From assembly GCA_026709085.1 (NCBI GenBank), contig JAPOTR010000031.1, positions 32,111-96,110 of the forward strand: a stretch of 64,000 nucleotides of DNA. Direction: 5' to 3'. The notes beneath the pieces are model-generated. The model was not told the origin of the DNA and made no database searches. It worked only from the letters and a program-made list of their open reading frames with translations. A program made the translations under genes and the position numbers. Positions 55,515 through 63,998 of the stretch are shown piece by piece; positions within the stretch are counted from its first letter, which is position 1; each line of letters starts with the position of its first letter. The DNA comes from Cyanobacteria bacterium MAG CAR3_bin_5. GTDB lineage: Bacteria; Cyanobacteriota; Cyanobacteriia; PCC-6307; Cyanobiaceae.

Positions 55515-57087
55515 CGTCCAGCTCCAGCCGGGCCATCAGCGGCGATGCCTCCGGGAGGGGTTGGCCGTGGGGAAGGCCACCCCAGCGCACAAGCCGCTCC
55601 CATGCCCCCGGGGGCAAGCCATGGCGGCTATCCAGGGGCTCACAGCCCAGTTGAATCAGCAGACGGTTGGACAATTCCGGCACCAGGGGTTGAAGACACA
55701 GACCCACCAGGCGGGTGGCTTCCAGCACCCCGTAGAGAACGGCCGCCACCCCGTCCCTGCGGCTGGCATCCTTGATGGCGCTCCATGGGGCCTGCTCACT
55801 CAAATGGCCGTTGACCGCTTCGGCAAGGCCCAGAGTCGCCATGGCGGCCCCCTGCAGGTCCTGCCGGGCAAAGCACCGGCCCACCCGGGCCGTGGCGGCC
55901 GTGGCCACGGGAGCGAGGGGATGGGAGGCGGCATCCTCCTCTCCTTCCGGGGGAACGCAGCCCTCAAACCAGCGGCGGGACATGGAGACGGTGCGGTTCA
56001 CCAGATTGCCGATGGTGTTGGCCAGGTCGTTGTTCACCAGATCCAGAAAGCGCTTTTGCTGAATGTCGCCGTCCTCACCGAACTGGATATCCCGCAGCAG
56101 ATACCAGCGCACCGGCTCCACCCCCACCTTGGCAAACAAGGCCTCGGGATCCAGGGTGTTGCCCAGGGTCTTGCCCATCTTACGGCCTTCCCGGGTGAGG
56201 AAACCATGGCCGAACACCCGCTCCGGCAGGGGAAGATCCGCCGCCAGCAGCATGGCCGGCCAGTAGACCGCATGGAACCGCAGGATGTCCTTGCCGATCA
56301 GGTGAAGCTGGGCCGGCCAGCCGCTGGCCAGGGCCGTGGTCAGATCCTGGGGACCGTCGGGGCTCCCCAGGGCGGTGATGTAACCCAGCAGGGCGTCAAA
56401 CCACACATAGAAGGTGTGCCCCGGCTGATGGGGTACGGGAATGCCCCAGGGCAGATCCACCCGGGAGATGGAGAAGTCCCGTAGCCCCGCCTCCACAAAC
56501 CGCTGCACCTCCCGCCGCCGGCTGGGGGGACCGATGAAGGATTCCCGCTCCACCAGCCGGGTGACGGGTTCCTGGAAATGGGAGAGGCAGAAAAACAGGT
56601 TCTCCTCGTCTCGCCATTCCAACGGGCGATCATGGATGGCGCAGCGGGGCGTCCCGCCATCCTCGTTGTCCACGTCCTTGAACTCTTCACAGGCGACGCA
56701 ATACCAGCCCTGTTGCTGCCCCATGCGAATGTGACCGTTGCGGCGCACCCGTTCGTAAAACTCGTGAACCAACCCTTGGTGTCGGGGGGCGCTGGTGCGC
56801 ACAAAGCGGTCATGGCTGATGCCGATCCGTTGCCAGAGGGCTGCAAAGTGCCCCGCCATGCGATCCACGTAATCCTGGGTGGGGACACCGGCGGCGGCGG
56901 CGCTGCGCTGGATCTTGAGGCCGTGCTCGTCACAACCGGTAATCAGGCACACCCGATCCCCCTGGAGCCGCCGCCAGCGGGCCATGGCGTCCGCCGCCAA
57001 GGTGGTGTAGACACTGCCGATGTGGGGCTTGTCATTGACGTAGTACAGCGGTGTCGTGAGAGTAAAACGATGAACCACGCGAGCCAA
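55504..57087 (-). CDS. metG: Methionyl-tRNA synthetase
   Basis: 527 residues, the short form without the C-terminal tRNA-binding domain. Class I signatures are TLTTPLYYVNDKPHIGSVYT (HIGH as HIGS) and TREGRKMGKTLGNTLDPEAL (KMSKS as KMGKT). CITGCDEHGLKIQ-type and YYLRYF-equivalent WYLLRDIQFGEDGD segments are present. A CVACEEF and a lone zinc-type knuckle indicate the connective-peptide region. Its length matches cyanobacterial MetG. Confidence 0.96.
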   Translation of the reverse strand: MARVVHRFTLTTPLYYVNDKPHIGSVYTTLAADAMARWRRLQGDRVCLITGCDEHGLKIQRSAAAAGVPTQDYVDRMAGHFAALWQRIGISHDRFVRTSAPRHQGLVHEFYERVRRNGHIRMGQQQGWYCVACEEFKDVDNEDGGTPRCAIHDRPLEWRDEENLFFCLSHFQEPVTRLVERESFIGPPSRRREVQRFVEAGLRDFSISRVDLPWGIPVPHQPGHTFYVWFDALLGYITALGSPDGPQDLTTALASGWPAQLHLIGKDILRFHAVYWPAMLLAADLPLPERVFGHGFLTREGRKMGKTLGNTLDPEALFAKVGVEPVRWYLLRDIQFGEDGDIQQKRFLDLVNNDLANTIGNLVNRTVSMSRRWFEGCVPPEGEEDAASHPLAPVATAATARVGRCFARQDLQGAAMATLGLAEAVNGHLSEQAPWSAIKDASRRDGVAAVLYGVLEATRLVGLCLQPLVPELSNRLLIQLGCEPLDSRHGLPPGAWERLVRWGGLPHGQPLPEASPLMARLELDGDL

Positions 57088-57157
57088 CGCGCCCCGGAGG
57101 CGTCTGTGCAGTTCGGAATTTTAGCCGGTGCATCCTTGAACAGGCAGCAGTGATCCC

Positions 57158-58918
57158 ATGGAGCAATGCCGCAGTGACGTGGTGGTGTGGGGCGGTGGTC
57201 TGGGGGGCGCCTGTGCCGCCCTGCAGGCGGCCCGCTCCGGCGCCCGCACCATCCTCCTGCTGCCCGGCCCCTGGTGCGGCGGCATGGTGAGCGCCGCCGG
57301 GGTGAGCGCCGGGGACGGCCATGAACTCAGCGCCTGGCAGACGGGGCTTTGGGGGGCGTTTCTGCGGGGCATGGCGGCAGCGGAGCCCAGCGGTCTGGAC
57401 CATGGCTGGGTGAGTTGTTTCTGTTGGCGGCCGGACCGGGCCGAGGCGCTGCTGCAGGGCTGGCTGGCGGCGGAATCCGCCCGGCTGCAGGTGGTGCGGG
57501 GGGTGCGGTTGGAAGCGGTGCGGTGGCGGGGCGACCGGATCGATACGTTGGAGGTGAGCCGTGGGCATGAGGCCCTGGACATCCGGGCTGAAGTGGTGAT
57601 CGACGGCTCCGACCTGGGGGACCTGCTGCCGGTGGCCGGGGTTCCCTTCCGTTGGGGGTGGGAGGCCCGGGAGCGGTGGCGGGAACCCAGCGCCCCAACC
57701 GCGTCTCGCCTGCGCCAGGAGCCATGGTTCCGCCGGCAGCCGGTGCAATCCCCCACCTGGGTGGCGCTGGGGCGACTGGATGCCCGGGCGGTTGTTCACC
57801 AGCGTCAACCCCTGCCTCAACCCTTCACCGGCGCCGACGACGACCATGGTCTGGAGCGCCTGTTGAGTTACGGCCGGCTTCCGGACCGGTTGGTGCTGCT
57901 CAACTGGCCCCGGCAAGGTAACGATTTTCATCATCAGATAGAGCGGGCCGTTGGCAACCAGGAGCAACAGCGAGCCCTGGCCCTGGAGATGCAGGCCCAC
58001 AGCCTGGCCTTCTTGCAGGCCTTGACCACCGCGACGGGGGGCACACTCACCCCCGCCCCCCATTTCCCCACCGCCGCGGGCGGGTCCAGTTGTCTGGCCT
58101 TGATGCCCTACTGGCGGGAAGGGCGGCGGCTGAAGGGCATGGCCGTTGCCACGGAAAGGGATCTGCTGCCGGAGCAGGCCACAGGCCATGGCCCCATCCC
58201 CCGCCAGCAGCAGGGGGGGTGTGCAACGGTGGCCATCGGCAACTATCCCAACGATCACCACTACCCCGGCCCCCCATGGCCCCTGGCCCCCAAGCAGATG
58301 GTCTGGGGCGGGCGCGCCAGCGGCACCCCTTTTGCCCTGCCCTACGGCATCCTGTTCTCCTCCCGTTGCAGCAATCTGCTGGCGGCGGACAAGGCCGTCA
58401 GCACCAGTCACATGGCCAACGGCGCCACCCGTCTCCAACCCATGGTCATGAATCTGGCCCAGGTGGCCGGGCTGGCTGCGGCCCTGTCCGTACAGGCCCG
58501 TTGCCCCCCCCACGCCCTGGACACCGCTGCCCTGCAACAAGCCCTGCTGAAGGATCCCCTGGCCCCCGCCGGACTGCTGCCCAATCCTGATCTGGCCTGG
58601 CATCATCCCCGCTGGCGACAGCATCAACAGCAGGGTCTCAGGGCCTTACACCGTGGCGAGCCCTTACCGTCCGTTGAGCCGCTGCCCCTGCCGGAGGGTT
58701 GCCTCAGCGCCCATGGGCAATACTGGCGGGGACGGGTGAGCCGCCAGGGCCACCGCTGGCGGGGGCATGGGGAGGACGGCCCCATCCTCCTGATCACCCT
58801 GGACCCCCATGCTCAGGCCCGGTTCCAGCACTGGCGGGATGGGCAACAGGTGGAATTGCGGGGCTGCCTGAATCGCGGTGGACCCTGGTTCCGGGTGGAG
58901 CAGGTGCTGGAGGGCTGA
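57158..58918 (+). CDS. FAD-dependent oxidoreductase
   Basis: 586 residues. The dinucleotide-binding motif is VVVWGGGLGGACAALQAARS. EVVIDGSDLGDLLPVAGVPF and FALPYGILFSSRCSNLLAAD, followed by SMANG-like STSHMANGATRLQPMVMNLA, match the FAD_oxidored group. The N-terminus has CGGMVSAAGVSAGDGHEL. The C-terminal 130 residues are a separate, Trp-rich part. Substrate is unknown. It is divergent from metG (70-bp gap). Confidence 0.8.
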   Translation: MEQCRSDVVVWGGGLGGACAALQAARSGARTILLLPGPWCGGMVSAAGVSAGDGHELSAWQTGLWGAFLRGMAAAEPSGLDHGWVSCFCWRPDRAEALLQGWLAAESARLQVVRGVRLEAVRWRGDRIDTLEVSRGHEALDIRAEVVIDGSDLGDLLPVAGVPFRWGWEARERWREPSAPTASRLRQEPWFRRQPVQSPTWVALGRLDARAVVHQRQPLPQPFTGADDDHGLERLLSYGRLPDRLVLLNWPRQGNDFHHQIERAVGNQEQQRALALEMQAHSLAFLQALTTATGGTLTPAPHFPTAAGGSSCLALMPYWREGRRLKGMAVATERDLLPEQATGHGPIPRQQQGGCATVAIGNYPNDHHYPGPPWPLAPKQMVWGGRASGTPFALPYGILFSSRCSNLLAADKAVSTSHMANGATRLQPMVMNLAQVAGLAAALSVQARCPPHALDTAALQQALLKDPLAPAGLLPNPDLAWHHPRWRQHQQQGLRALHRGEPLPSVEPLPLPEGCLSAHGQYWRGRVSRQGHRWRGHGEDGPILLITLDPHAQARFQHWRDGQQVELRGCLNRGGPWFRVEQVLEG

Positions 58919-59001
58919 TTGCCAGGTGATGGGGGCTCATGCCGCCAGGCCAGGGGGTCTCCAGCCTGGGGAGCCATAGGTTGAGGGGATGATCCCTACC
59001 C

Positions 59002-59880
59002 CTAAAAACGGCGGGCAAGGCGCAATTTGGCGGAGCGGCTGCGGGGATTGCCGGCCGCTTCCTCCGGCTCGGCGGTGAGTGGTTTGCGGGTCAGCCGCTC
59101 CAGACGGGAATCCTTCAGAAAGGCGTGTTTCACCAGGCGATCCTCCAGAGAGTGGAAGCTGATAACCCCGAAAACCCCCCCTGGCAGCAGCCAGTCCGGC
59201 CCCCGCTGCAGGAGGGTGGAGAGGGCCTCCAACTCCCGGTTGACCACCATGCGCAGCGCCTGAAAGGTGCGGGTGGCGGGGTGGATACGGCCATGGCGCT
59301 GCCGGGGAAGGTAGGCGCCGGCAACGGCGGCTGCCAGATCCGTGGTATTGGCAAAGGGGCGGCGGGCCACCAGGCGGCGGGCAATGCTCCGGGCGCGGCG
59401 GTCTTCCCCGTAGGTGCGAATCAAGGCGGCCAGTTCCGCTTCGCTGAGCCGTTGCAACAGTTGGCCTGCCGTTTCCCCCGCCCCCTGATTCATGCGCATG
59501 TCCACAGGTCCGGCCTGGCGCAGACTGAAACCCCGCTCAGCCTGCTGCAGTTGAGGGCTGCTTACCCCCAGATCCGCCAGAATCCCACTGAAGCGTTGCT
59601 GGGGTGGGGGCTGATGGCTGGCGAAGTTGCCGTTGTGGATTCGCCAACGGCCTGCAAAGGGGGCCAGGGCCATGGCGGCAGCCCGGCAAGCATCGGGATC
59701 CCGATCAAGGCCCGTGAGTCGGCTGTGGGGATGGGCCGCCAGCAGAAGGCTGCTGTGGCCGGCGCCGCCAATGGTGCAATCCAGCAGGTGTTCAGGCTGG
59801 GGCATGGCGGCAAAACCGGCCAACACCTGTTGGGTGAGCACGGGCTGATGGCAATAGGGCTGCGGTGGGCTTGCGGTCAT
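59002..59880 (-). CDS. rsmH: 16S rRNA (cytosine1402-N4)-methyltransferase
   Basis: 292 residues. It has the MraW start YCHQPVLTQQVLAGFA, LLDCTIGGAGHSSLLLAAHP (SAM site), LTGLDRDPDACRAAAMAL, FSGILADLGVSSPQLQQAER, GFSLRQAGPVDMRMNQG, TRTFQALRMVVNRELEAL and FGVISFHSLEDRLVKHAF. It methylates C1402 in the ribosomal P site. It is divergent from bioF. Confidence 0.96.
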   Translation of the reverse strand: MTASPPQPYCHQPVLTQQVLAGFAAMPQPEHLLDCTIGGAGHSSLLLAAHPHSRLTGLDRDPDACRAAAMALAPFAGRWRIHNGNFASHQPPPQQRFSGILADLGVSSPQLQQAERGFSLRQAGPVDMRMNQGAGETAGQLLQRLSEAELAALIRTYGEDRRARSIARRLVARRPFANTTDLAAAVAGAYLPRQRHGRIHPATRTFQALRMVVNRELEALSTLLQRGPDWLLPGGVFGVISFHSLEDRLVKHAFLKDSRLERLTRKPLTAEPEEAAGNPRSRSAKLRLARRF

Positions 59881-59969
59881 GGCCGCAGACTACCGGGTCC
59901 GGATGGCGGCGTCCCTGGGCTGCGGGCTGGCGGGACGGGCCGTTGCCATACCTTCAAGGGCTGCAGAGG

Positions 59970-61151
59970 ATGACCCGGGATCCTCTGGCTTTTGCCCGGC
60001 AGGCGCTCCGGCGGCTGCCCGCAGCACTGCGGCGCCAGGAGCGGTGCTTTGCCCCCTGTGGAGAGGGTCTGCGCGCCGATGGAGGCCAGGCGCAACCCCT
60101 GGTGGATTTCAGCAGCAACGACTACCTGGGCTTGGCCCAGGCAGGGGAGGACGGCAACGGTCCTGGGGGGATGACCGTGGGCGGCGGCGCCGGTGCGTCG
60201 CCCCTGATCACGGGCCTGCGACCCGTCCATCAGCAACTGCGGGAGGCCCTTTGCGGGTGGCTGGGGCGGGAGCGGGTGTTTCTGTTCCCCAGTGGTTTCC
60301 AGGCCAACGTGAGCGTGATGGCGGCCCTGGCGGATCGCCGTTGCCTGGTGTTGGCGGATCGCCTCTGCCACCATTCCCTGCTCCTGGGGGTGCGGGCCAG
60401 CGGCGCCGTAATGCAGCGGTTTGCCCACAACGATCTCGGCGATCTGGAACGGCGCCTTGTCGAGGCGCGGCAGCGGCGCCCGCAGCAGCGGTTGCTGGTG
60501 GTGAGCGAGAGCCTCTTCAGCATGGAAGGCGCCAGCCCGGACGTGGCAGGTCTGGCGGGGCTGTGTGGGCGGTTCGGGGCCTTGCTGGTGCTGGATGAGG
60601 CCCATGCCCTGGGGGTGCTGGGTCCCATGGGCCGTGGCCTGGCCTGGGGTTGCCCCCATGTCCACGTGGTGGTGGGCGCCTTCGGCAAGGCCCTGGGCAG
60701 CGGCGGGGCCATGGTGGCCGTGGATGGGGTGCTGGGGGACTACCTGCTCCAGTTCTGTGGCGGCTACCGCTACTCCACGGCCCTGGCGCCCGCCCTGGCG
60801 GCCGCCACCCTGGCCAACCTGCAACGGCTGCCCGGCCTGGAGCCGGAGCGCCAAGCCCTGCTGGCCAGGGCCCGGCAACTGCGCCAACGGTTGGTGGACC
60901 TGGGTTATCCCCGCCCCCCGGGCCATGGTCCGGTGGTGCCCATCCTGGTGGGGGACGAGGAGGCGGCCATAGCTTTGCAACAGCGGTTGGAGGAGGCAGG
61001 GCTTCTGGTGGCCGCCATTCGTCCCCCCACCGTGCCCCGGGGCGCCGCCCGCCTACGGGTGGCGCTGCGCCGCGGCCAACCCCCCCAGGCCGTGGACGCC
61101 TTGGTGCAGACTCTTCTTACCGGGAAACACGTTACCGGCCAAAACAGATGA
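59970..61151 (+). CDS. bioF: 8-amino-7-oxononanoate synthase
   Basis: 393 residues from the ATG at 59970 (MTRDPLAFARQALRRLPAAL). An upstream open frame to 59865 overlaps rsmH and is rejected. BioF joins pimeloyl-ACP and alanine with PLP. Marks are LVDFSSNDYLGLAQ, GGGAGASPLITGLRPVHQQL, FPSGFQANVSVMAAL, ADRLCHHSLLLGVR, VSESLFSMEGASPDVA, LVLDEAHALGVLGPMGRG and VGAFGKALGSGGA with the PLP lysine. It overlaps the next gene by 4 bp. Confidence 0.95.
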   Translation: MTRDPLAFARQALRRLPAALRRQERCFAPCGEGLRADGGQAQPLVDFSSNDYLGLAQAGEDGNGPGGMTVGGGAGASPLITGLRPVHQQLREALCGWLGRERVFLFPSGFQANVSVMAALADRRCLVLADRLCHHSLLLGVRASGAVMQRFAHNDLGDLERRLVEARQRRPQQRLLVVSESLFSMEGASPDVAGLAGLCGRFGALLVLDEAHALGVLGPMGRGLAWGCPHVHVVVGAFGKALGSGGAMVAVDGVLGDYLLQFCGGYRYSTALAPALAAATLANLQRLPGLEPERQALLARARQLRQRLVDLGYPRPPGHGPVVPILVGDEEAAIALQQRLEEAGLLVAAIRPPTVPRGAARLRVALRRGQPPQAVDALVQTLLTGKHVTGQNR

Positions 61152-61855
61152 CCCTCCAGATTCTGGCCATGCATGGCTGGTCGTCCCAGGCGGAGAATTG
61201 GCAACCCTGGCGTGAGGCGTTTGCCGCCAAGGGCTGGCGCTGCCGGTGCGGCGAGCGGGGCTACGGGCCGCAGCCCCCGGCCATGCCCCCATGGGGACAG
61301 GAGGGGCTGCGGGTGGTGATGGCCAGTTCCATGGGGATTCATCTCGTTGATGAGGCGCTGCTGGCCACTGCCGAGGCGGTGGTGTTGCTGGCCAGCTTCG
61401 GACGCTTCGCGCCCCAGGGACCTGCCGGTGCAGAGCGACGCCTGCAACTGGCCGCCATGGATCAGTATCTCCAACGGGGGAACGTGGCGGAGTTGTTTGC
61501 CCGGTTCCGGGTGCAGGTGGCGGCGCCCCTGCCGGTGGATTGCCTGCCTGAGGGGTTACCGGCGGAGGCGGTGTCCGCCACCGGCATCCAGCGGCTACGG
61601 GAGGACCTGACCCGACTGGGACAACTGGCGGACTTGCCCCCCACCTTCCCCCGACAGGCGCCCGTGCTGAACGTGGAGGCGGGGAAAGATCGCATTGTTC
61701 ACCCCCTGGCCCGGCAGGCATTGCGCCAGGCATTACCCACGGCAGACCACATCCTCCTGTCCGGCTCCGGTCATGCCCTGCTGGACGAGGGCCTCATCCC
61801 CCAGGTGATCACCTGGCTGGAGAAGCTCCCCGGCCCCATCGCCACTCTCCAATGA
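61148..61855 (+). CDS. BioH-type alpha/beta hydrolase (pimeloyl-ACP methyl ester esterase candidate)
   Basis: 235 residues. An oxyanion HG (MHGWSSQAENWQPW), a nucleophile elbow (VVMASSMGIHLVDEAL, S of ASSMG), and later VEAGKDRIVHPLA (Asp) and GSGHALLDEG (His) make a plausible Ser-Asp-His triad. The gene overlaps bioF and bioC by 4 bp on each side. BioC adds a methyl ester during pimelate synthesis and a hydrolase of this kind removes it, so position strongly favours a BioH role. Confidence 0.82.
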   Translation: MTLQILAMHGWSSQAENWQPWREAFAAKGWRCRCGERGYGPQPPAMPPWGQEGLRVVMASSMGIHLVDEALLATAEAVVLLASFGRFAPQGPAGAERRLQLAAMDQYLQRGNVAELFARFRVQVAAPLPVDCLPEGLPAEAVSATGIQRLREDLTRLGQLADLPPTFPRQAPVLNVEAGKDRIVHPLARQALRQALPTADHILLSGSGHALLDEGLIPQVITWLEKLPGPIATLQ

Positions 61856-62814
61856 CACCCCCCGCTCCCGGCCTCAGATGCGCCATGGGACCGGCCGAGG
61901 CCCGGGCCTACGTGCGGGAAGCCGGGTTGCAGCGGGGTGTGGCGCGGCGATTGGCTGCGCTGTGGCATGGCGCCCTGGCCGGCCGCCTGCCGTCCGGGCC
62001 GCGGCTGGATCTGGGGGGCGGCGCGGGGACGCTGGCCCTGGCCCTGGCCCGGAAGGGGTGTCCCCCGCTGGAGGTGGTGGACTGCAACGTGGCCCTCCTG
62101 CGCCTGGCAACGGGATTGCAGGTGCGCCCCTGGGATCTGGACAGGGGCTTGCCCGTGGCGGAGCCCGCCTTGCTGGCCAGCAACTTCGCACTCCACTGGC
62201 TGGCCCGACCCCTGGAAAGTCTTGGCCAGTGGTGCCGGGCCTTGCGCCCCGGCGGTCAACTGCTGTTGGCGGTGCCCACGTCCGGCAGCTTCACCGGGTG
62301 GCGGCAGGCCGCGCAAGGGGCGAACGTTGCCTGGACAGGTCTGCCCCTCCCCTCGGCCCAACAACTGCAAGGGGTGTTGGCGGACCAACTGCGGCTCCGC
62401 CATTGCTGTCTCCTGCAGCGGAGTCAAAGCTGGCCCTCCCCCCTGGCCTTCTTCCGCCATTTGAAACGCTCGGGGCTCACGGGCGGCGCCGGCGGTCGTC
62501 TGGGGCCGGCGGAGTTGCGGCGGCTGGATCGCTGTTGGCCCAGGGGACCCCAGGGCAACGTGGCGGTGGAGTGGGAAGTGTTGGTCGCCCTGGCGGAGCG
62601 GCTGAACGGCGGTGGAGCCGAGAGTCGGCAAGGGCGCCCCCGCCTTCAGGGCGAGGAGGGGGTCAACGGCGCCCCCTCCTCGCCGGGGTCGGAATCAACA
62701 GCCTGGCGCGGTTCGCGGGGATGGCGCCAATCCCCGCGGCGCCCCCCTTGTTTGGCGAGGAGCCGCACGCCGCCGATCTCCATGGCGGGATCCAGGGCCT
62801 TGGCCATGTCGTAG
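61852..62814 (+). CDS. bioC: Malonyl-ACP O-methyltransferase (BioC)
   Basis: 320 residues. The SAM core reads RLDLGGGAGTLALALARKGC, LEVVDCNVALLRLATGL, ASNFALHWLARPLESLGQWC and ALRPGGQLLLAVPTSGSFTG. BioC methylates malonyl-ACP so that fatty-acid enzymes can build pimelate. The normal length is near 250; the last 70 residues (after ALAERLNGG) are Arg/Pro/Ser-rich and read into the tail of moaC on the other strand, a 169-bp overlap. bioD and bioA do not follow here. Confidence 0.82.
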   Translation: MTPPAPGLRCAMGPAEARAYVREAGLQRGVARRLAALWHGALAGRLPSGPRLDLGGGAGTLALALARKGCPPLEVVDCNVALLRLATGLQVRPWDLDRGLPVAEPALLASNFALHWLARPLESLGQWCRALRPGGQLLLAVPTSGSFTGWRQAAQGANVAWTGLPLPSAQQLQGVLADQLRLRHCCLLQRSQSWPSPLAFFRHLKRSGLTGGAGGRLGPAELRRLDRCWPRGPQGNVAVEWEVLVALAERLNGGGAESRQGRPRLQGEEGVNGAPSSPGSESTAWRGSRGWRQSPRRPPCLARSRTPPISMAGSRALAMS

Positions 62815-63230
62815 ACGGTCAGCAGACCCACCTGCACAGCGGTGAGGGCCTCCATTTCCACCCCCGTCCGGGCATGGGTATTCACGGAAGCCTGAATCCG
62901 TAGCCCGGAGTGGCGGGCCATGGGGCTGATCTGCACCTCCACTCCGTGGATGGGCAAGGGGTGGCAGAGGGGGATCAATTCCCAGGTGCGCTTGGCGGCC
63001 TGAATGGCGGCAATCCGGGCCACGGCCAACACGTCCCCCTTGGGGGCGTCAGCGGCGGTAATGCGTTGCAACACCTGGGGATCCATGCGAATCCAGCCCT
63101 CCGCCATGGCCTGACGGTTTGTGGATGGGCGCTCCGCCACGGAAACCATACGGGCCTGCCCCTGGGCATCGAGATGGGAGAATTGCAAAACCGGCCAGGG
63201 GCTCCTGCCCCCAGGGGATGGATGGATCAC
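62646..63230 (-). CDS. moaC: Cyclic pyranopterin monophosphate synthase MoaC
   Basis: 194 residues from a GTG at 63230. MoaC makes cyclic pyranopterin monophosphate for molybdenum cofactor. Marks are FSHLDAQGQARMVSVAERPS, APKGDVLAVARIAAIQAAKR, TWELIPLCHPLPIHGVEV, TGVEMEALTAVQVGLLTVYD, MAKALDPAMEIGGVRLLAKQ with the catalytic lysine in MAKAL. The last 35 residues are Arg/Pro/Asp-rich and overlap the bioC tail. Confidence 0.95.
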   Translation of the reverse strand: MIHPSPGGRSPWPVLQFSHLDAQGQARMVSVAERPSTNRQAMAEGWIRMDPQVLQRITAADAPKGDVLAVARIAAIQAAKRTWELIPLCHPLPIHGVEVQISPMARHSGLRIQASVNTHARTGVEMEALTAVQVGLLTVYDMAKALDPAMEIGGVRLLAKQGGRRGDWRHPREPRQAVDSDPGEEGAPLTPSSP

Positions 63231-63239
63231 CCTAGCCCC

Positions 63240-63443
63240 ACCCGAGTTCTGGATAAGGGCGCCCGGAAAAGCCGTCGTTTCCCCGCCTGTAAAAGGCTAC
63301 CGGCGCTTGAAAACCCGTGCCCCCTGGCTTGTCATGGTGAGAGGGCAGCCCCGTGGGGAAGGCCGGTCAGGCGCCGCCTGCGTCTGGACGCTCCCTCTCC
63401 CTCCTCTTCCCCACAAAGGCTGGAAAGCCTCAACAACAGACCC
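63240..63443 (+). mobile_element. Truncated relative of the 308-bp MITE
   Basis: ACCCGAGTTCTGGATAAGGG at 63240 is the left terminus. The internal GCCGTCGTTTCCCCGCCTGT, AAAAGGCTACCGGC, GGTGAGAGGGCAGCCC and AAAGGCTGGAAAGCCTCAAC track the 52.2-kb copy. Similarity ends near 63443 and no right terminus is found to 63600, so the 3' end is lost or replaced. Confidence 0.6.
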
Positions 63444-63879
63444 CGGCAGGCTGCTTGGCGGTCCTGGCTTCGCTGGACTTGATCTCTGCCCGGATCACCG
63501 CCAGGGCGCCGGTCAGCAGGGAGATCCCGCCGGACAAGAACCCGCCACCCGTCACCCCGGAGAAAGTTGCAAACAGGCCGGTGATGGGGATAATGTAATG
63601 GTCTTGCTCCTCTACTCCGCCCAGTGCAGCTTTTCCTGAAACAAAGATACTACTGCCCCCCCCCCCCCGCAGGGGGAAGCCGGGTGCTGTGGGGCTGCTG
63701 CTGAAGGCAGTGGCCCTATCCTTGTGAAGACTGCTGGAGCAAGGGAATGAGCCGGTTGGGAAGGTTGGGAAGTGAGCATCCCCGCAACGGTGGGGACGGG
63801 ACGGGAACCGCTGGCGATGGCCTTGGTGTGGATGAATTGAGATATGCCGGAAGGGAAAGTGACCCTGGGTACTTGACAA
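63430..63879 (-). CDS. Fragmentary membrane protein frame interrupted by a 13-G tract
   Basis: A 149-codon minus-strand frame. The downstream half reads GKAALGGVEEQDHYIIPITG, LFATFSGVTGGGFLSGGISL, LTGALAVIRAEIKSSEARTA, a plausible hydrophobic helix and charged tail. The upstream half is His/Pro/Ser-rich and probably not coding. The G13 run (C on the plus strand, 63656-63668) lies between them, so the two parts may not share a frame in the real gene. The end overlaps the repeat. Confidence 0.35.
   Translation of the reverse strand: MSSTQGHFPFRHISIHPHQGHRQRFPSRPHRCGDAHFPTFPTGSFPCSSSLHKDRATAFSSSPTAPGFPLRGGGGSSIFVSGKAALGGVEEQDHYIIPITGLFATFSGVTGGGFLSGGISLLTGALAVIRAEIKSSEARTAKQPAGVCC
63656..63668 (-). 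repeat. 13-base homopolymer (G on the minus strand)
   Basis: A run of thirteen C on the plus strand, inside the fragmentary minus-strand frame. Runs of this length are unstable in replication and could shift that frame. Confidence 0.7.
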
Positions 63880-63907
63880 GGGGGAACCGGCCGATTGGTG
63901 CTATAAT
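63873..63907 (+). promoter_or_regulatory. Promoter-like hexamers before the tandem repeat
   Basis: TTGACA at 63873-63878 and TATAAT at 63902-63907 are perfect consensus -35 and -10 boxes. The spacing is 23 bp and not 17, so a standard sigma-70 promoter is doubtful. The tandem repeat starts 3 bp after the -10 box. Confidence 0.4.
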
Positions 63908-63910
63908 CGC

Positions 63911-63998
63911 AGGAGCGCAGGAGCGCAGGAGCGCAGGAGCGCAGGAGCGCAGGAGCGCAGGAGCGCAGGAGCGCAGGAGCGCAGGAGCGCAGGAGCGC
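63911..63998 (+). repeat. Eleven tandem copies of the octamer AGGAGCGC
   Basis: Perfect 8-bp units run from 63911 to 63998 and break at the last two bases of the window. Eight is not a multiple of three, so in a coding frame copy-number change would shift the frame. Each unit holds an AGGAG Shine-Dalgarno-like core. No downstream gene is visible in the window. Confidence 0.85.

Noticed and set aside
63911..63998. CRISPR-like array
   Set aside because: The units are 8 bp and directly abutting with no spacers, so it is a simple tandem repeat.
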